A stretch of DNA of 35,779 nt. Origin: Sulfidibacterium sp964473395 (GTDB lineage: Bacteria; Bacteroidota; Bacteroidia; Bacteroidales; F082). Positions 17,497 to 25,775 of this stretch are shown piece after piece. A program made the position numbers and the translations under genes. The stretch covers positions 1-35,779 of the forward strand of contig CAYYOW010000013.1 of assembly GCA_964473395.1 (NCBI GenBank), in the 5' to 3' direction. The notes under the pieces are model-generated. The model made no database searches. It was given only the letters and a program-made list of their open reading frames with translations, and was not told the DNA's origin. How positions within the stretch are numbered: the first letter of the stretch is position 1; every line of letters begins with the position of its first letter.

Positions 17497-19293
17497 ATGC
17501 CCTCCAGGCTTTTCAAAATAAGAGAGAAGATTAATCTTCGGCTTTTCAGCAGCAAGAATTTTGTTGCTCAGGCATTTCATGTACTTAGTTTTTTGGTTCT
17601 CACATTTGCCATTGGAGTGGGTATCTATTATTACGGTTTCCCAAAAACTGTTCGTTCCACACACCTGGCCGAAGAAACCATGTTGCTAAGTCTGCTTTTC
17701 TTCTTTTTCCGTTATATTATTTTCGTTTTGTATGATTTTCACCCGTTAAATTTTATAAAACAAAACAAACTGGAAGGAGGAGCCCTATTTCTCTTTGTCA
17801 TTTACATTATCTTTCCTTCTTTCTTCAACAAATTAATTTTTAAGGATTTATTCGATGATTTGGTCAACAACCACTCCTTGTTGTTACTTCAATTTTACTT
17901 CTTTGCCATTATTGGTATCGAACTTGGAAAATCGGGGGCTAAATTTGCGGCTTTAAATCTGAAACCAGCTACGCTTCTGGTTCTTTCGTTCGTGTTGCTC
18001 ATTGGTACCGGCACCGGGCTTCTAATGCTTCCCGAAATGACTGTTGGACACCATTTTGACTTTCTAAATTCGCTCTTCACGGCTACAAGTGCCAGTTGTG
18101 TAACAGGGCTGATTGTGGTGGATACAGCCACCTTTTTTACTTTAAAAGGAAAGCTTATTATTATGGTGTTGATTCAACTTGGCGGGATTAATATTATTTC
18201 GTTTGCCACCTTTTTCGCCACCTTCTCCAAATCATCAGGCAGCATCAAATACCAATCGATGATGAAAGAGTTCCTGAGTACGGAAAGGTTGTCTGATTCA
18301 AAAAATATTTTGAGAAGTATTGTGGAGTTCAGCTTGCTAATGGAAGCTATTGGGACACTGCTCCTCTATCTCTCTTGGGGTAATATCCACTTTACCAACT
18401 GGAAATCACAACTTTTTACCTCTGTTTTTCATGCTATCTCAGCCTTCAACAACGCCGGCTTCTCTACCTTCACGAATAATCTGGCCGAAAACGGTGTACG
18501 GAATTTGTACGGACTACAGATTGTCATCATCTTCCTTATCTTTTTCGGAGGGTTTGGTTTCGTAGCCATGCAGGATGCTTTTAGTATAAAAAGTATTCGC
18601 AGGAGGTTAAAGTCACCCTGGCGCAAACTCAATACCGGTACAAAAATCACCCTTTATATGTCGTTGTTTTTAATTGCAATAGGGGCTTTTGTATTCTATA
18701 TCATCCAGAAAGACAGCATGGCGGGAGATTCATGGTATCAGATAGCGGTTACTTCCGTTTTTCAGTCGGTAACGACCCGAACCGCCGGATTTAACACGGT
18801 GAACATTGGTAAGCTGGGGACTCCGGTGTTGATGTTTTTCATGTTCCTTATGTTTGTAGGTGCCGGACCAGGATCAACCGGTGGCGGAATTAAGGTAACA
18901 ACATTTGCCGTAATTATAAAATCGGCCATCGCCACCATAAAAGGTGAAAAATCTGTGGTGTTTTTCAAGAGAACACTCCCCTTTAGCACCATCGACAAGG
19001 CTTATTCTATTGTTTTGTTCTCCATTTCTATGATTTTTATTTCAACTTTCTTCCTTACCATCACAGAACCCGGGGTTAGCCTGCTTAAATTGCTCTTTGA
19101 AGAGTTTTCGGCATTTGGCACCGTGGGGCTCTCCACCGGTATTACTGCTTCGTTGTCAGCAGCCGGGAAAGCCATCATCATCACGTCCATGTTTGTGGGA
19201 AGGATTGGTACTCTGACGCTGGCCATGGCGCTAAGTACGCGTGTCATATCCACCAAATTCCGCTATGCCGAAACTTCGGTGATGGTTGGATAA
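17497..19293 (+). CDS. ktrB: Potassium transporter KtrB/TrkH with N-terminal membrane extension
   Basis: This is the K+ translocating subunit. The family core begins near residue 156 and shows the four pore-loop repeats: TSASCVTGL (197-205), NNAGFSTF, TTRTAGFNTV and GTVGLSTGIT. Each carries the filter glycine. GPGSTGGGIKVTT is the intramembrane loop region of the family. Compared with the usual length of about 450 residues, this 598-residue protein has an extra amino-terminal block of about 150 residues with four predicted membrane helices (near 27-48, 61-80, 94-112, 127-146). It is translationally close to ktrA (6 bases). Confidence 0.93.
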   Translation: MPSRLFKIREKINLRLFSSKNFVAQAFHVLSFLVLTFAIGVGIYYYGFPKTVRSTHLAEETMLLSLLFFFFRYIIFVLYDFHPLNFIKQNKLEGGALFLFVIYIIFPSFFNKLIFKDLFDDLVNNHSLLLLQFYFFAIIGIELGKSGAKFAALNLKPATLLVLSFVLLIGTGTGLLMLPEMTVGHHFDFLNSLFTATSASCVTGLIVVDTATFFTLKGKLIIMVLIQLGGINIISFATFFATFSKSSGSIKYQSMMKEFLSTERLSDSKNILRSIVEFSLLMEAIGTLLLYLSWGNIHFTNWKSQLFTSVFHAISAFNNAGFSTFTNNLAENGVRNLYGLQIVIIFLIFFGGFGFVAMQDAFSIKSIRRRLKSPWRKLNTGTKITLYMSLFLIAIGAFVFYIIQKDSMAGDSWYQIAVTSVFQSVTTRTAGFNTVNIGKLGTPVLMFFMFLMFVGAGPGSTGGGIKVTTFAVIIKSAIATIKGEKSVVFFKRTLPFSTIDKAYSIVLFSISMIFISTFFLTITEPGVSLLKLLFEEFSAFGTVGLSTGITASLSAAGKAIIITSMFVGRIGTLTLAMALSTRVISTKFRYAETSVMVG

Positions 19294-19333
19294 AATTAAC
19301 CGTACAAAACGGGATCCCCATTATATTTTTTGT

Positions 19334-19352
19334 TTCACTTCTTGAAAGTGAA
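19334..19352 (+). promoter_or_regulatory. Inverted repeat overlapping the -33 element: candidate operator
   Basis: TTCACTT (19334-19340) and AAGTGAA (19346-19352) form a perfect 7-base inverted repeat with a 5-base centre. The -33 TTG (19342-19344) lies in its middle, an arrangement expected for a repressor site. The binding protein is unknown. Confidence 0.45.
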
Positions 19353-19372
19353 GAGAAAGTACCTTATTTTTG
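19342..19372 (+). promoter_or_regulatory. Promoter of the 158-residue protein / P-type H+-ATPase unit
   Basis: TTG (19342-19344) and TATTTTTG (19365-19372) are 20 bases apart; the -7 is a full TAnnTTTG match. The start of transcription would be near 19378, leaving a leader of about 145 bases before the ATG at 19524. Confidence 0.65.
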
Positions 19373-19523
19373 CTGTACATAGTTATCCGGGAACCTAAAA
19401 ACACTTCTTACATTCTCCGGGAATTCAATAATTCTCTGATGAATGTTGAAAGCCAGAATACTTTAAGTTGGGAAAACGGATAATTTAAGAAAGAAGTCTA
19501 ATGAATGATTAAACAGATAAAAG

Positions 19524-20000
19524 ATGAATGAAATAATTAAAAAGCAAGATCAGGAATTACGAAATGTTATATATAAGGTTCCGGCATTAATAACGTTGTT
19601 TGTGGTTAGCCAGGTTGCAGAAGGGCATTTGGTGCCGACAGAAGAAAAAACGGCCAAAGTTTACCTTTCCATCCTGAGCAATCAGGCTGATGAAGCATTG
19701 CAAGATTATTTTCAGGAAGTAAAAAAGACTTTTGATGAGGATATAAAGGCTCTGGATAAGGAACTTCCCAAAGACACTAAGAAAAGGAAAGAAAACATTG
19801 AACAATTACTAAAGCCGGTTAAAACATTCCTTTCTCAACTCCCCTCCCCACTAGGCGTTGTTTTTAAGGATGCATTACTTGGCTTTGTGTCGCACGCAAG
19901 AGATTACAGACAGGATATTCTGGAGAGTGTGATTCTCCCCTTTGTTTCTGATGATTTGCGTAAGATTGAAAACGATCGCTTACGTAGAATTTTAAACTAA
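19524..20000 (+). CDS. Hypothetical helical protein upstream of the P-type H+-ATPase
   Basis: I do not recognise this 158-residue protein. It has no signal peptide and is almost entirely helical by composition. A first segment (residues 10-35) contains the hydrophobic VPALITLFVVSQV. A charged, probably coiled-coil middle (about 60-105, rich in Glu, Asp and Lys) and a final helical part with PLGVVFKDALLGFV follow. A promoter lies upstream, and the P-type ATPase starts 91 bases downstream with no terminator between, so the two are likely one transcript. A role linked to the pump is a guess from position only. Confidence 0.7.
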   Translation: MNEIIKKQDQELRNVIYKVPALITLFVVSQVAEGHLVPTEEKTAKVYLSILSNQADEALQDYFQEVKKTFDEDIKALDKELPKDTKKRKENIEQLLKPVKTFLSQLPSPLGVVFKDALLGFVSHARDYRQDILESVILPFVSDDLRKIENDRLRRILN

Positions 20001-20091
20001 GGGGTTATATTAAAATTGTCAGATTATTTAGTTACAATTCCCGAAGAAACGCTAATTGAATAAAAGCAGATAATAATTAAAACTTAAGAAC

Positions 20092-22605
20092 ATGGAACAG
20101 GTAACGATAAAGGATGCAGAGAAAATGAATATGGATGCCTTATTCCAGAAGTTAGACACCTCTGCTAAAGGGCTTTCTGCCGAAGAAGCAAAAAAACGTC
20201 TCGAAGAAATGGGGCCTAATGCATTACCTGAAAAACACATAAGCATGCTGGCCAGGTTTTTCAGTTATTTCTGGGGACCTATCCCGTGGATGATCGAAAT
20301 TGCCGCTGTTTTGTCTCTTGCAGTGAAACACCTGACCGACTTCTTTGTTATTTTCGCTCTGCTTTTGTTTAATGCCGGTATCGGTTTCTGGCAGGAGCTG
20401 AAAGCCAGCAATGCCCTGGATGCGCTGAAAGCACAGCTGGCTTTAAAGGCAAGGGTTCTCCGGGATGGAAAATGGATAGAGATTGAAGCGAGGGAGATTG
20501 TTCCGGGCGATATAGTTCGTATTAAAATCGGCGACATTATCCCCGCCGACCTGAAATTAACTGAAGGTGATTATGTGAGCGTAGATCAGGCTGCTTTAAC
20601 AGGAGAGTCCCTTCCGGTTAATAAAAAACCGGCAGATATCTGCTACTCCGGTACCATTGTGAAACAAGGAGAGATGGTTGGTGTTGTTTCGACCACCGGT
20701 GCTGACACTTATTTTGGAAAAACCGCCGGTCTTGTTTCGGATGCAGGAGCCACATCTCATTTTCAAAAAGCCGTTATCCACATTGGCGATTACCTCATTT
20801 TTCTCAGCCTTGGCCTGGTGTCCATACTGTTTCTTGTTCAATTGTTGAGGGGCGACAACGTCATTACACTGATACAATTTGCTTTGATTCTGACCGTGGC
20901 TTCCATTCCGGTGGCCATGCCGGCCGTATTATCGGTAACCATGGCAGTAGGAGCCTTGGTACTATCAAAGAAAAAGGTGATCGTTTCCAGATTGGAAGCT
21001 ATTGAAGAGGCCGCGGGGCTGGATATTTTATGCTCCGACAAAACGGGAACGCTTACGCAAAACAAATTAACATTGGGAGATTCGGTTTTATTCAAAGCAA
21101 AGGATGACCAGGAACTTATTTTGTACGCCTCCCTTTCCTCGGAAACCGACACCAACGATGCCATTGATTTAACAGTGGTATCCGGGATGAAAGATAAAAA
21201 GTTATTTTCCTCGTTTTCTCTTAAAAAATATATTCCATTCGACCCAGTCAGAAAACGGACGGAGGCAATATTAACCGACGCCAACGGTAAAGAATTGAAC
21301 ACAACCAAAGGGGCTACTCAGGTTATCATGGATCTGTGCAAAGTGAAGGGGAAAGACCTTGAGAAGGCCAATGAGGAGGTGGAAAAATTTGCAGCCAAAG
21401 GATATAAAACACTCGGCGTAGCAAGAAAAGATGCGGGAGGTAATTGGCAATTTTTGGGTATATTAACACTTTTCGATCCTCCGCGTGAGGATTCTGCTGC
21501 CACCATTGCCCTGGCCAAAGAAAATGGTATTACAGTTAAAATGGTTACCGGTGATAATGTTGCCATAGCCCGTCAGGTTTCCAGCCAGTTAAACCTTGGA
21601 ACCAACATCCAACGTGTGGATGCGATTTTTAAAGATGATTCGGACATCAAGCATCCCAGCCGGAAGATTGAACAACAAATTGAGTCTGCCAGTGGTTTTG
21701 CCGAAGTTTTTCCGGAACACAAATATGGCATTGTAAAAGCCCTTCAGGCAGCCAATCATATTACCGGCATGACCGGCGACGGGGTAAATGATGCCCCTGC
21801 TCTGAAACAGGCTGATTTTGGTATAGCGGTGAGCGGGGCTACCGATGCGGCAAGAGCTGCAGCCGATTTAATCCTCACCACGCCCGGGCTGTCGGTGATT
21901 ATCAACGCCGTTTCGGAAGCAAGGAAAATCTTTGAAAGGATGAACAGCTATGCAATGTATCGTATCATCGAAACCATCCGCATTATGTTCTTTGTGGTTC
22001 TGGCCATGATATTTTTTAATTTTTATCCCATTACCGCATTGTTGATTATTCTTCTTGCCTTTTTCAACGATGTGCCAATCATGACAATAGCTTATGACAA
22101 TACTTTCTTAAACAAAAACCCGGTAAAATGGGACATGAAAAAAGTCCTGAGTATTTCTACCGTTTTAGGATTAATCGGAGTTATAGAAACATTCGGTATT
22201 TTGATTATTGCCAAAGAATATCTGCATCTTAATCTACCACAAATCCAGACCTTTATTTTTCTAAAACTGGCTGTGGCAGGACACCTTACTTTGTTTGTCA
22301 CCAGAACAAAAGGGCCGTTTTATAAAAAACCATTCCCGGCTCCTTCTCTGTTGTGGTCAGCTGTTGCCACCAAAGTTTTGGCTACTTTGTTTGTTGTTTA
22401 TCCTCTGGGGCTGATAACATCCATCAGCTGGACTAATGTTGCCTTGGTTTGGGGCTATTGTATTATATGGATATTCATTGAAGATATGGCTAAAACAGCC
22501 ATGTACAGGCACCTCGAACACCGGGGAGGCAAAGTCCATAACCGGTTCCTCTCATTTATCAAACAGCCTACCCATAAACATCATCACATGTATGGGGGTC
22601 GTTAA
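20092..22605 (+). CDS. P-type H+-ATPase (type IIIA, plasma-membrane proton pump family)
   Basis: The 837-residue protein has all P-type hallmarks: TGES in the actuator domain (170-173), the phosphorylated Asp316 in CSDKTGTLT, the nucleotide-domain hinge MVTGDN, and GMTGDGVNDAPAL (559-571). The residues that define proton pumps of the plant AHA2 type are present: Asn94 in helix M2 (LLLFNAGIGFWQE, AHA2 Asn106), Arg630 in M5 (IETIRIMF, AHA2 Arg655) and Asp660 in M6 (AFFNDVPIMTIAYD, AHA2 Asp684). H+ export is therefore the best prediction. The long autoinhibitory tail of plant pumps is missing; the protein ends in a short His-rich tail (THKHHHMYGGR). It is the last gene of the plus-strand block. 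Confidence 0.92.
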   Translation: MEQVTIKDAEKMNMDALFQKLDTSAKGLSAEEAKKRLEEMGPNALPEKHISMLARFFSYFWGPIPWMIEIAAVLSLAVKHLTDFFVIFALLLFNAGIGFWQELKASNALDALKAQLALKARVLRDGKWIEIEAREIVPGDIVRIKIGDIIPADLKLTEGDYVSVDQAALTGESLPVNKKPADICYSGTIVKQGEMVGVVSTTGADTYFGKTAGLVSDAGATSHFQKAVIHIGDYLIFLSLGLVSILFLVQLLRGDNVITLIQFALILTVASIPVAMPAVLSVTMAVGALVLSKKKVIVSRLEAIEEAAGLDILCSDKTGTLTQNKLTLGDSVLFKAKDDQELILYASLSSETDTNDAIDLTVVSGMKDKKLFSSFSLKKYIPFDPVRKRTEAILTDANGKELNTTKGATQVIMDLCKVKGKDLEKANEEVEKFAAKGYKTLGVARKDAGGNWQFLGILTLFDPPREDSAATIALAKENGITVKMVTGDNVAIARQVSSQLNLGTNIQRVDAIFKDDSDIKHPSRKIEQQIESASGFAEVFPEHKYGIVKALQAANHITGMTGDGVNDAPALKQADFGIAVSGATDAARAAADLILTTPGLSVIINAVSEARKIFERMNSYAMYRIIETIRIMFFVVLAMIFFNFYPITALLIILLAFFNDVPIMTIAYDNTFLNKNPVKWDMKKVLSISTVLGLIGVIETFGILIIAKEYLHLNLPQIQTFIFLKLAVAGHLTLFVTRTKGPFYKKPFPAPSLLWSAVATKVLATLFVVYPLGLITSISWTNVALVWGYCIIWIFIEDMAKTAMYRHLEHRGGKVHNRFLSFIKQPTHKHHHMYGGR

Positions 22606-22726
22606 TCTTTTCTGAATTGTGGTAGAACTTTGGTTGTTGATTGATTAGTTTCAGATTTAAAAAATTATGCAGGTTTTGAATTTGTCTTTTCCGGTTTGTC
22701 CGGGTTAGGATATGATGTTGCTGAAA

Positions 22727-22960
22727 CTATTCGGCCAAAACCAATACCTTGTTATCAAGGACTTCAATTACGCCAGACTTCACTTCAAAAAAATCTTCCG
22801 TTTTCCCTTTTTGAATTTTGATAATTCCTTCACGTAAAGCAGAGATTAAAGGGGCATGGTTGTTTAATATTTCAAAAGAGCCATCGATCCCCGGCAACTG
22901 AACCAAATCAACTTCTCCTTTAAAAATGGTTTTATCGGGTGTGATAATTTCAAGGTTCAT
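22727..22960 (-). CDS. atpC: F1Fo ATP synthase epsilon subunit, short form
   Basis: This small rotor subunit sits at the foot of gamma. With 77 residues it contains only the beta-sandwich domain (MNLEIITPDKTIFKGEVDLV, then GSFEILNNHAPLISAL) and lacks the C-terminal two-helix domain of the roughly 135-residue forms that blocks ATP hydrolysis. Short forms are common in Bacteroidota. It follows atpD by 55 bases and is the end of that two-gene unit. The rest of the ATP synthase cluster lies 12 kb further along the same strand. Confidence 0.93.
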   Translation of the reverse strand: MNLEIITPDKTIFKGEVDLVQLPGIDGSFEILNNHAPLISALREGIIKIQKGKTEDFFEVKSGVIEVLDNKVLVLAE

Positions 22961-23015
22961 TTTCTACTATGGTTTTCGTTGAGAAATACGAATATTTATT
23001 ATCAAAAAGTTTATT

Positions 23016-24524
23016 TTACTTGGTCTCTGCCAGCATTTTCTTACCTTTTTCGATGGCTTCCTCAATGGTACCCACAAGGTTGAAAGCCGCTTCGGGATAC
23101 TCATCCACTTCGCCATCCATAATCATGTTGAAGCCTTTGATGGTATCTTCAATAGAGACCAGCGTTCCTTTCAGTCCGGTAAACTGCTCAGCCACAAAGA
23201 AAGGCTGCGACAGGAAACGCTGCACACGGCGGGCACGGTTCACCACCAGCTTGTCTTCTTCCGAAAGTTCATCCATACCAAGGATGGCAATGATGTCCTG
23301 CAACTCGTTGTAGCGCTGTAGAATATTTTTCACCCGTTGGGCTGTATTATAATGCTCGTCTCCAACAACATCGGGCGTCAGAATACGTGAAGTGGAATCC
23401 AGCGGATCCACAGCAGGATATATCCCCAGCTCGGCAATTTTACGGCTAAGCACAGTGGTAGCGTCAAGGTGGGCGAAGGTAGTCGCCGGGGCAGGGTCGG
23501 TAAGGTCGTCAGCCGGCACATACACAGCCTGTACAGAGGTAATAGAACCCCGTTTGGTAGAGGTAATACGCTCCTGCATAATTCCCATCTCCGTAGCGAG
23601 TGTAGGCTGATAGCCCACAGCCGAAGGCATACGTCCAAGTAGCGCAGAAACTTCGGATCCGGCTTGTGTAAACCGGAAAATATTATCAATAAAGAAAAGG
23701 ATATCGCGACCACCCGATTTTTCATCACCATCACGGAAATACTCAGCCAGGGTAAGTCCCGAAAGAGCCACACGGGCACGGGCTCCGGGAGGTTCGTTCA
23801 TCTGACCGAAAACCAGTGTTGCCTGTGATTTTCCCAATTCGTCATAGTCAACTTTTGATAGATCCCATCCGCCTTTTTCCATGTCTTCTCTAAAAGCATC
23901 ACCATAGCGGATAACACCTGATTCTATCATTTCGCGCAGCAGGTCATTCCCCTCACGTGTACGCTCACCCACACCGCCAAACACGGACATCCCCTCATAA
24001 GCTTTGGCAATGTTATTAATCAGCTCCATGATGATAACAGTTTTACCCACCCCGGCACCACCAAACAGCCCTACTTTGCCACCTTTAGCGTAAGGTTCGA
24101 TAAGGTCTATCACCTTGATGCCGGTATAAAGAATCTCAGAATGAGTGGTAAGTTCCTCATATATCGGGGGGTCTCTGTGGATAGGATAGCTGGTTTTGGT
24201 TTCTACCTTTTTCAAGCCGTCAATGGATTCGCCAATAACATTGAAAAGCCGGCCTTTGATATTTTCACCTGTAGGCATGCTGATAGGACTTCCTGTACTG
24301 ATGACCTCCATACCACGGCTCAGGCCATCTGTAGAGTCCATGGCAACCGTTCTGACAGTGTTTTCGCCAGTGGACTGCTGTACTTCAAAAATAACCTTTT
24401 CGCCGTTTTCACGTTCAATTACCAACGCATCATAAATCTTGGGAAGATCTTTTTCGTTATCAAAAACAACGTCAACAACAGGGCCAATAATCTGTGCAAT
24501 GTGGCCGATATTTTTTTTCTCCAT
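23016..24524 (-). CDS. atpD: F1Fo ATP synthase beta subunit
   Basis: This is the catalytic subunit of the F1 head. The 502 residues carry the Walker A motif GGAGVGKT (155-162), the catalytic Glu187 in GERTREGNDL, Walker B ILFFIDNIFRFTQAG, and the conserved ALLGRMPSAVGYQPTLATEM stretch. It heads the atpD-atpC unit, with a consensus -7 element upstream. The start at 24524 gives the usual amino-terminal barrel (IGHIAQIIGPVVDVVF). Confidence 0.98.
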   Translation of the reverse strand: MEKKNIGHIAQIIGPVVDVVFDNEKDLPKIYDALVIERENGEKVIFEVQQSTGENTVRTVAMDSTDGLSRGMEVISTGSPISMPTGENIKGRLFNVIGESIDGLKKVETKTSYPIHRDPPIYEELTTHSEILYTGIKVIDLIEPYAKGGKVGLFGGAGVGKTVIIMELINNIAKAYEGMSVFGGVGERTREGNDLLREMIESGVIRYGDAFREDMEKGGWDLSKVDYDELGKSQATLVFGQMNEPPGARARVALSGLTLAEYFRDGDEKSGGRDILFFIDNIFRFTQAGSEVSALLGRMPSAVGYQPTLATEMGIMQERITSTKRGSITSVQAVYVPADDLTDPAPATTFAHLDATTVLSRKIAELGIYPAVDPLDSTSRILTPDVVGDEHYNTAQRVKNILQRYNELQDIIAILGMDELSEEDKLVVNRARRVQRFLSQPFFVAEQFTGLKGTLVSIEDTIKGFNMIMDGEVDEYPEAAFNLVGTIEEAIEKGKKMLAETK

Positions 24525-24557
24525 AAAATGCTTATGATTAGAGGATTTTTATTGGGG

Positions 24558-24565
24558 CAAATATA
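24558..24565 (-). promoter_or_regulatory. -7 element upstream of atpD
   Basis: On the minus strand this reads TATATTTG, a full TAnnTTTG match, 33 bases before the atpD ATG. It suggests that atpDC has its own promoter, separate from lspA upstream. No clear -33 was seen. Confidence 0.5.
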
Positions 24566-24620
24566 TAAATTAAATACTATTTAAATTTGGTTCAGAAAGG
24601 ATTTTTACGAATAAAATTCC

Positions 24621-24643
24621 AAAAAATCACCTTGGTGTTTTTT
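24621..24643 (-). terminator. Possible terminator after lspA
   Basis: A six-base A run, a short CAC/GTG stem and a six-base T run (24621-24643) could form a bulged hairpin with a U tail on either strand, shortly after the lspA stop codon. The GC part of the stem is only three pairs, so this is a modest candidate. Confidence 0.4.
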
Positions 24644-24653
24644 CCGGATATGA

Positions 24654-25268
24654 TTAGATACTTAAGTTTTTTCTATGAAATAAAAGAAGCCAGGATACGC
24701 CAATGGTAATAGAGGCATCGGCAACATCGAAGATAGGACGGAAGAAGACTAAATGGCCATCAGCCCCAAATAAAAAATCAGGAATCCAGGAAGGGACATT
24801 CGACTGTGCAATATTAATCAGCGGAAAATAGAGCATGTCCACCACCTTTCCATGCAAAAAGCCTGCATAACCATGACCGAAGGGAACCAGAGTGGCAACC
24901 GAATGAAAAGTGCTTTGTGAAAAAATAAGGCCGTAAAAAGCACTGTCAATCATGTTTCCAAAGGCGCCGGCAAAGATAAGTGACATACTGATGATCAACC
25001 CGGTATTACTTTTTTGCCGAATGAGATAATACAATAAAATACCGATACCGGTAATAGCAAGTATTCTGAAAACACTCAGTGCAAGTTTCCCCCAGCTGCC
25101 GGCAAACTGCATACCAAAAGCCATTCCGTTATTTTCAGTAAAATACAGGTAAAACCAATGGTCGAAGATCGGAATATTTCCGCCTATGGGAAAGGTAAGT
25201 TTGATGTAAAACTTTAATGCCTGGTCAAGTAACAAAACCAGAAATATTACCAAAGCAGCTTTTTTCAA
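24654..25268 (-). CDS. lspA: Lipoprotein signal peptidase (signal peptidase II), TTG start
   Basis: This membrane aspartyl protease removes the signal peptide from prolipoproteins after lipid attachment. The 204 residues have four membrane helices. The family motifs are GNMIDSAFYG, GKVVDMLYFPL with catalytic Asp144, and FDVADASITIG with catalytic Asp184. The loop between the first two motifs is longer than in E. coli, so the protein exceeds the usual 165 residues. The frame opens with TTG at 25268: an in-frame TAA lies four codons upstream and the next ATG is too far inside, so TTG is the probable start. It begins 26 bases after the DksA-like gene. Several lipoprotein genes in the window would depend on it. 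Confidence 0.93.
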   Translation of the reverse strand: MKKAALVIFLVLLLDQALKFYIKLTFPIGGNIPIFDHWFYLYFTENNGMAFGMQFAGSWGKLALSVFRILAITGIGILLYYLIRQKSNTGLIISMSLIFAGAFGNMIDSAFYGLIFSQSTFHSVATLVPFGHGYAGFLHGKVVDMLYFPLINIAQSNVPSWIPDFLFGADGHLVFFRPIFDVADASITIGVSWLLLFHRKNLSI

Positions 25269-25294
25269 AACACTGTTTTATGAGAAATCAACAA

Positions 25295-25708
25295 CTAATT
25301 ATTAATATTGTTTTTCCGTTGTCTGGTTTTGGCTTCAATACTCAGCGTTGCGTGCGGTACAGCGCGCAAGCGCTCTTTGGAAATCAGTTTTCCCGTTTCG
25401 CGGCAAATGCCGTAGGTTCCGTTTTCGATACGTACCAATGCATTTTCCAGGTTATTGATAAAACGTTGCTGGCGGGCGGCAAGGCGACTGTTTTCTTCTT
25501 TTGACAATACCTGTTGTCCCTCTTCCAGCACTTTAAAAGTGGGAGAAGTATCGTTGGTGTCTGCTCCGCTGTTGTTGGTGTAAGCTTCGGTAAGTAATTT
25601 GAGATCAGCACGTGCCTTTCTCACCTTTTCCATGATAATCTGTCTGAACTCCTCCAGTTCTTCGGTAGAATACCTTAATTTTTCTTCTGTTTTCTTCTCT
25701 TCGTTCAT
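25295..25708 (-). CDS. TraR/DksA-family protein lacking most zinc cysteines
   Basis: The 137-residue protein has a charged helical part (1-95) followed by the DksA-like finger region GTYGICRETGKLISKERLRA. Members of this family bind RNA polymerase through the secondary channel and, with ppGpp, adjust transcription. The canonical C-x2-C-x17-C-x2-C is reduced to Cys102, Thr105, Ser123 and Ala126 at the same spacing, so zinc should not bind in the normal way. I believe this variant is common in Bacteroidota, where the protein sits next to ileS and lspA. It is 67 bases from ileS and 26 from lspA. Confidence 0.88.
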   Translation of the reverse strand: MNEEKKTEEKLRYSTEELEEFRQIIMEKVRKARADLKLLTEAYTNNSGADTNDTSPTFKVLEEGQQVLSKEENSRLAARQQRFINNLENALVRIENGTYGICRETGKLISKERLRAVPHATLSIEAKTRQRKNNINN

Positions 25709-25775
25709 GGCCTTATTATTTAGTGTTAATCATTTGCTATTCATCGCTTTCAAAATACGAAATTTTTCTCAATCT

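Noticed and set aside
22685..22710. Possible small hairpin CCGG-TTTGT-CCGG between the H+-ATPase gene and atpC
   Set aside because: The stem is only four pairs and the T run is on the wrong side for the plus-strand gene.
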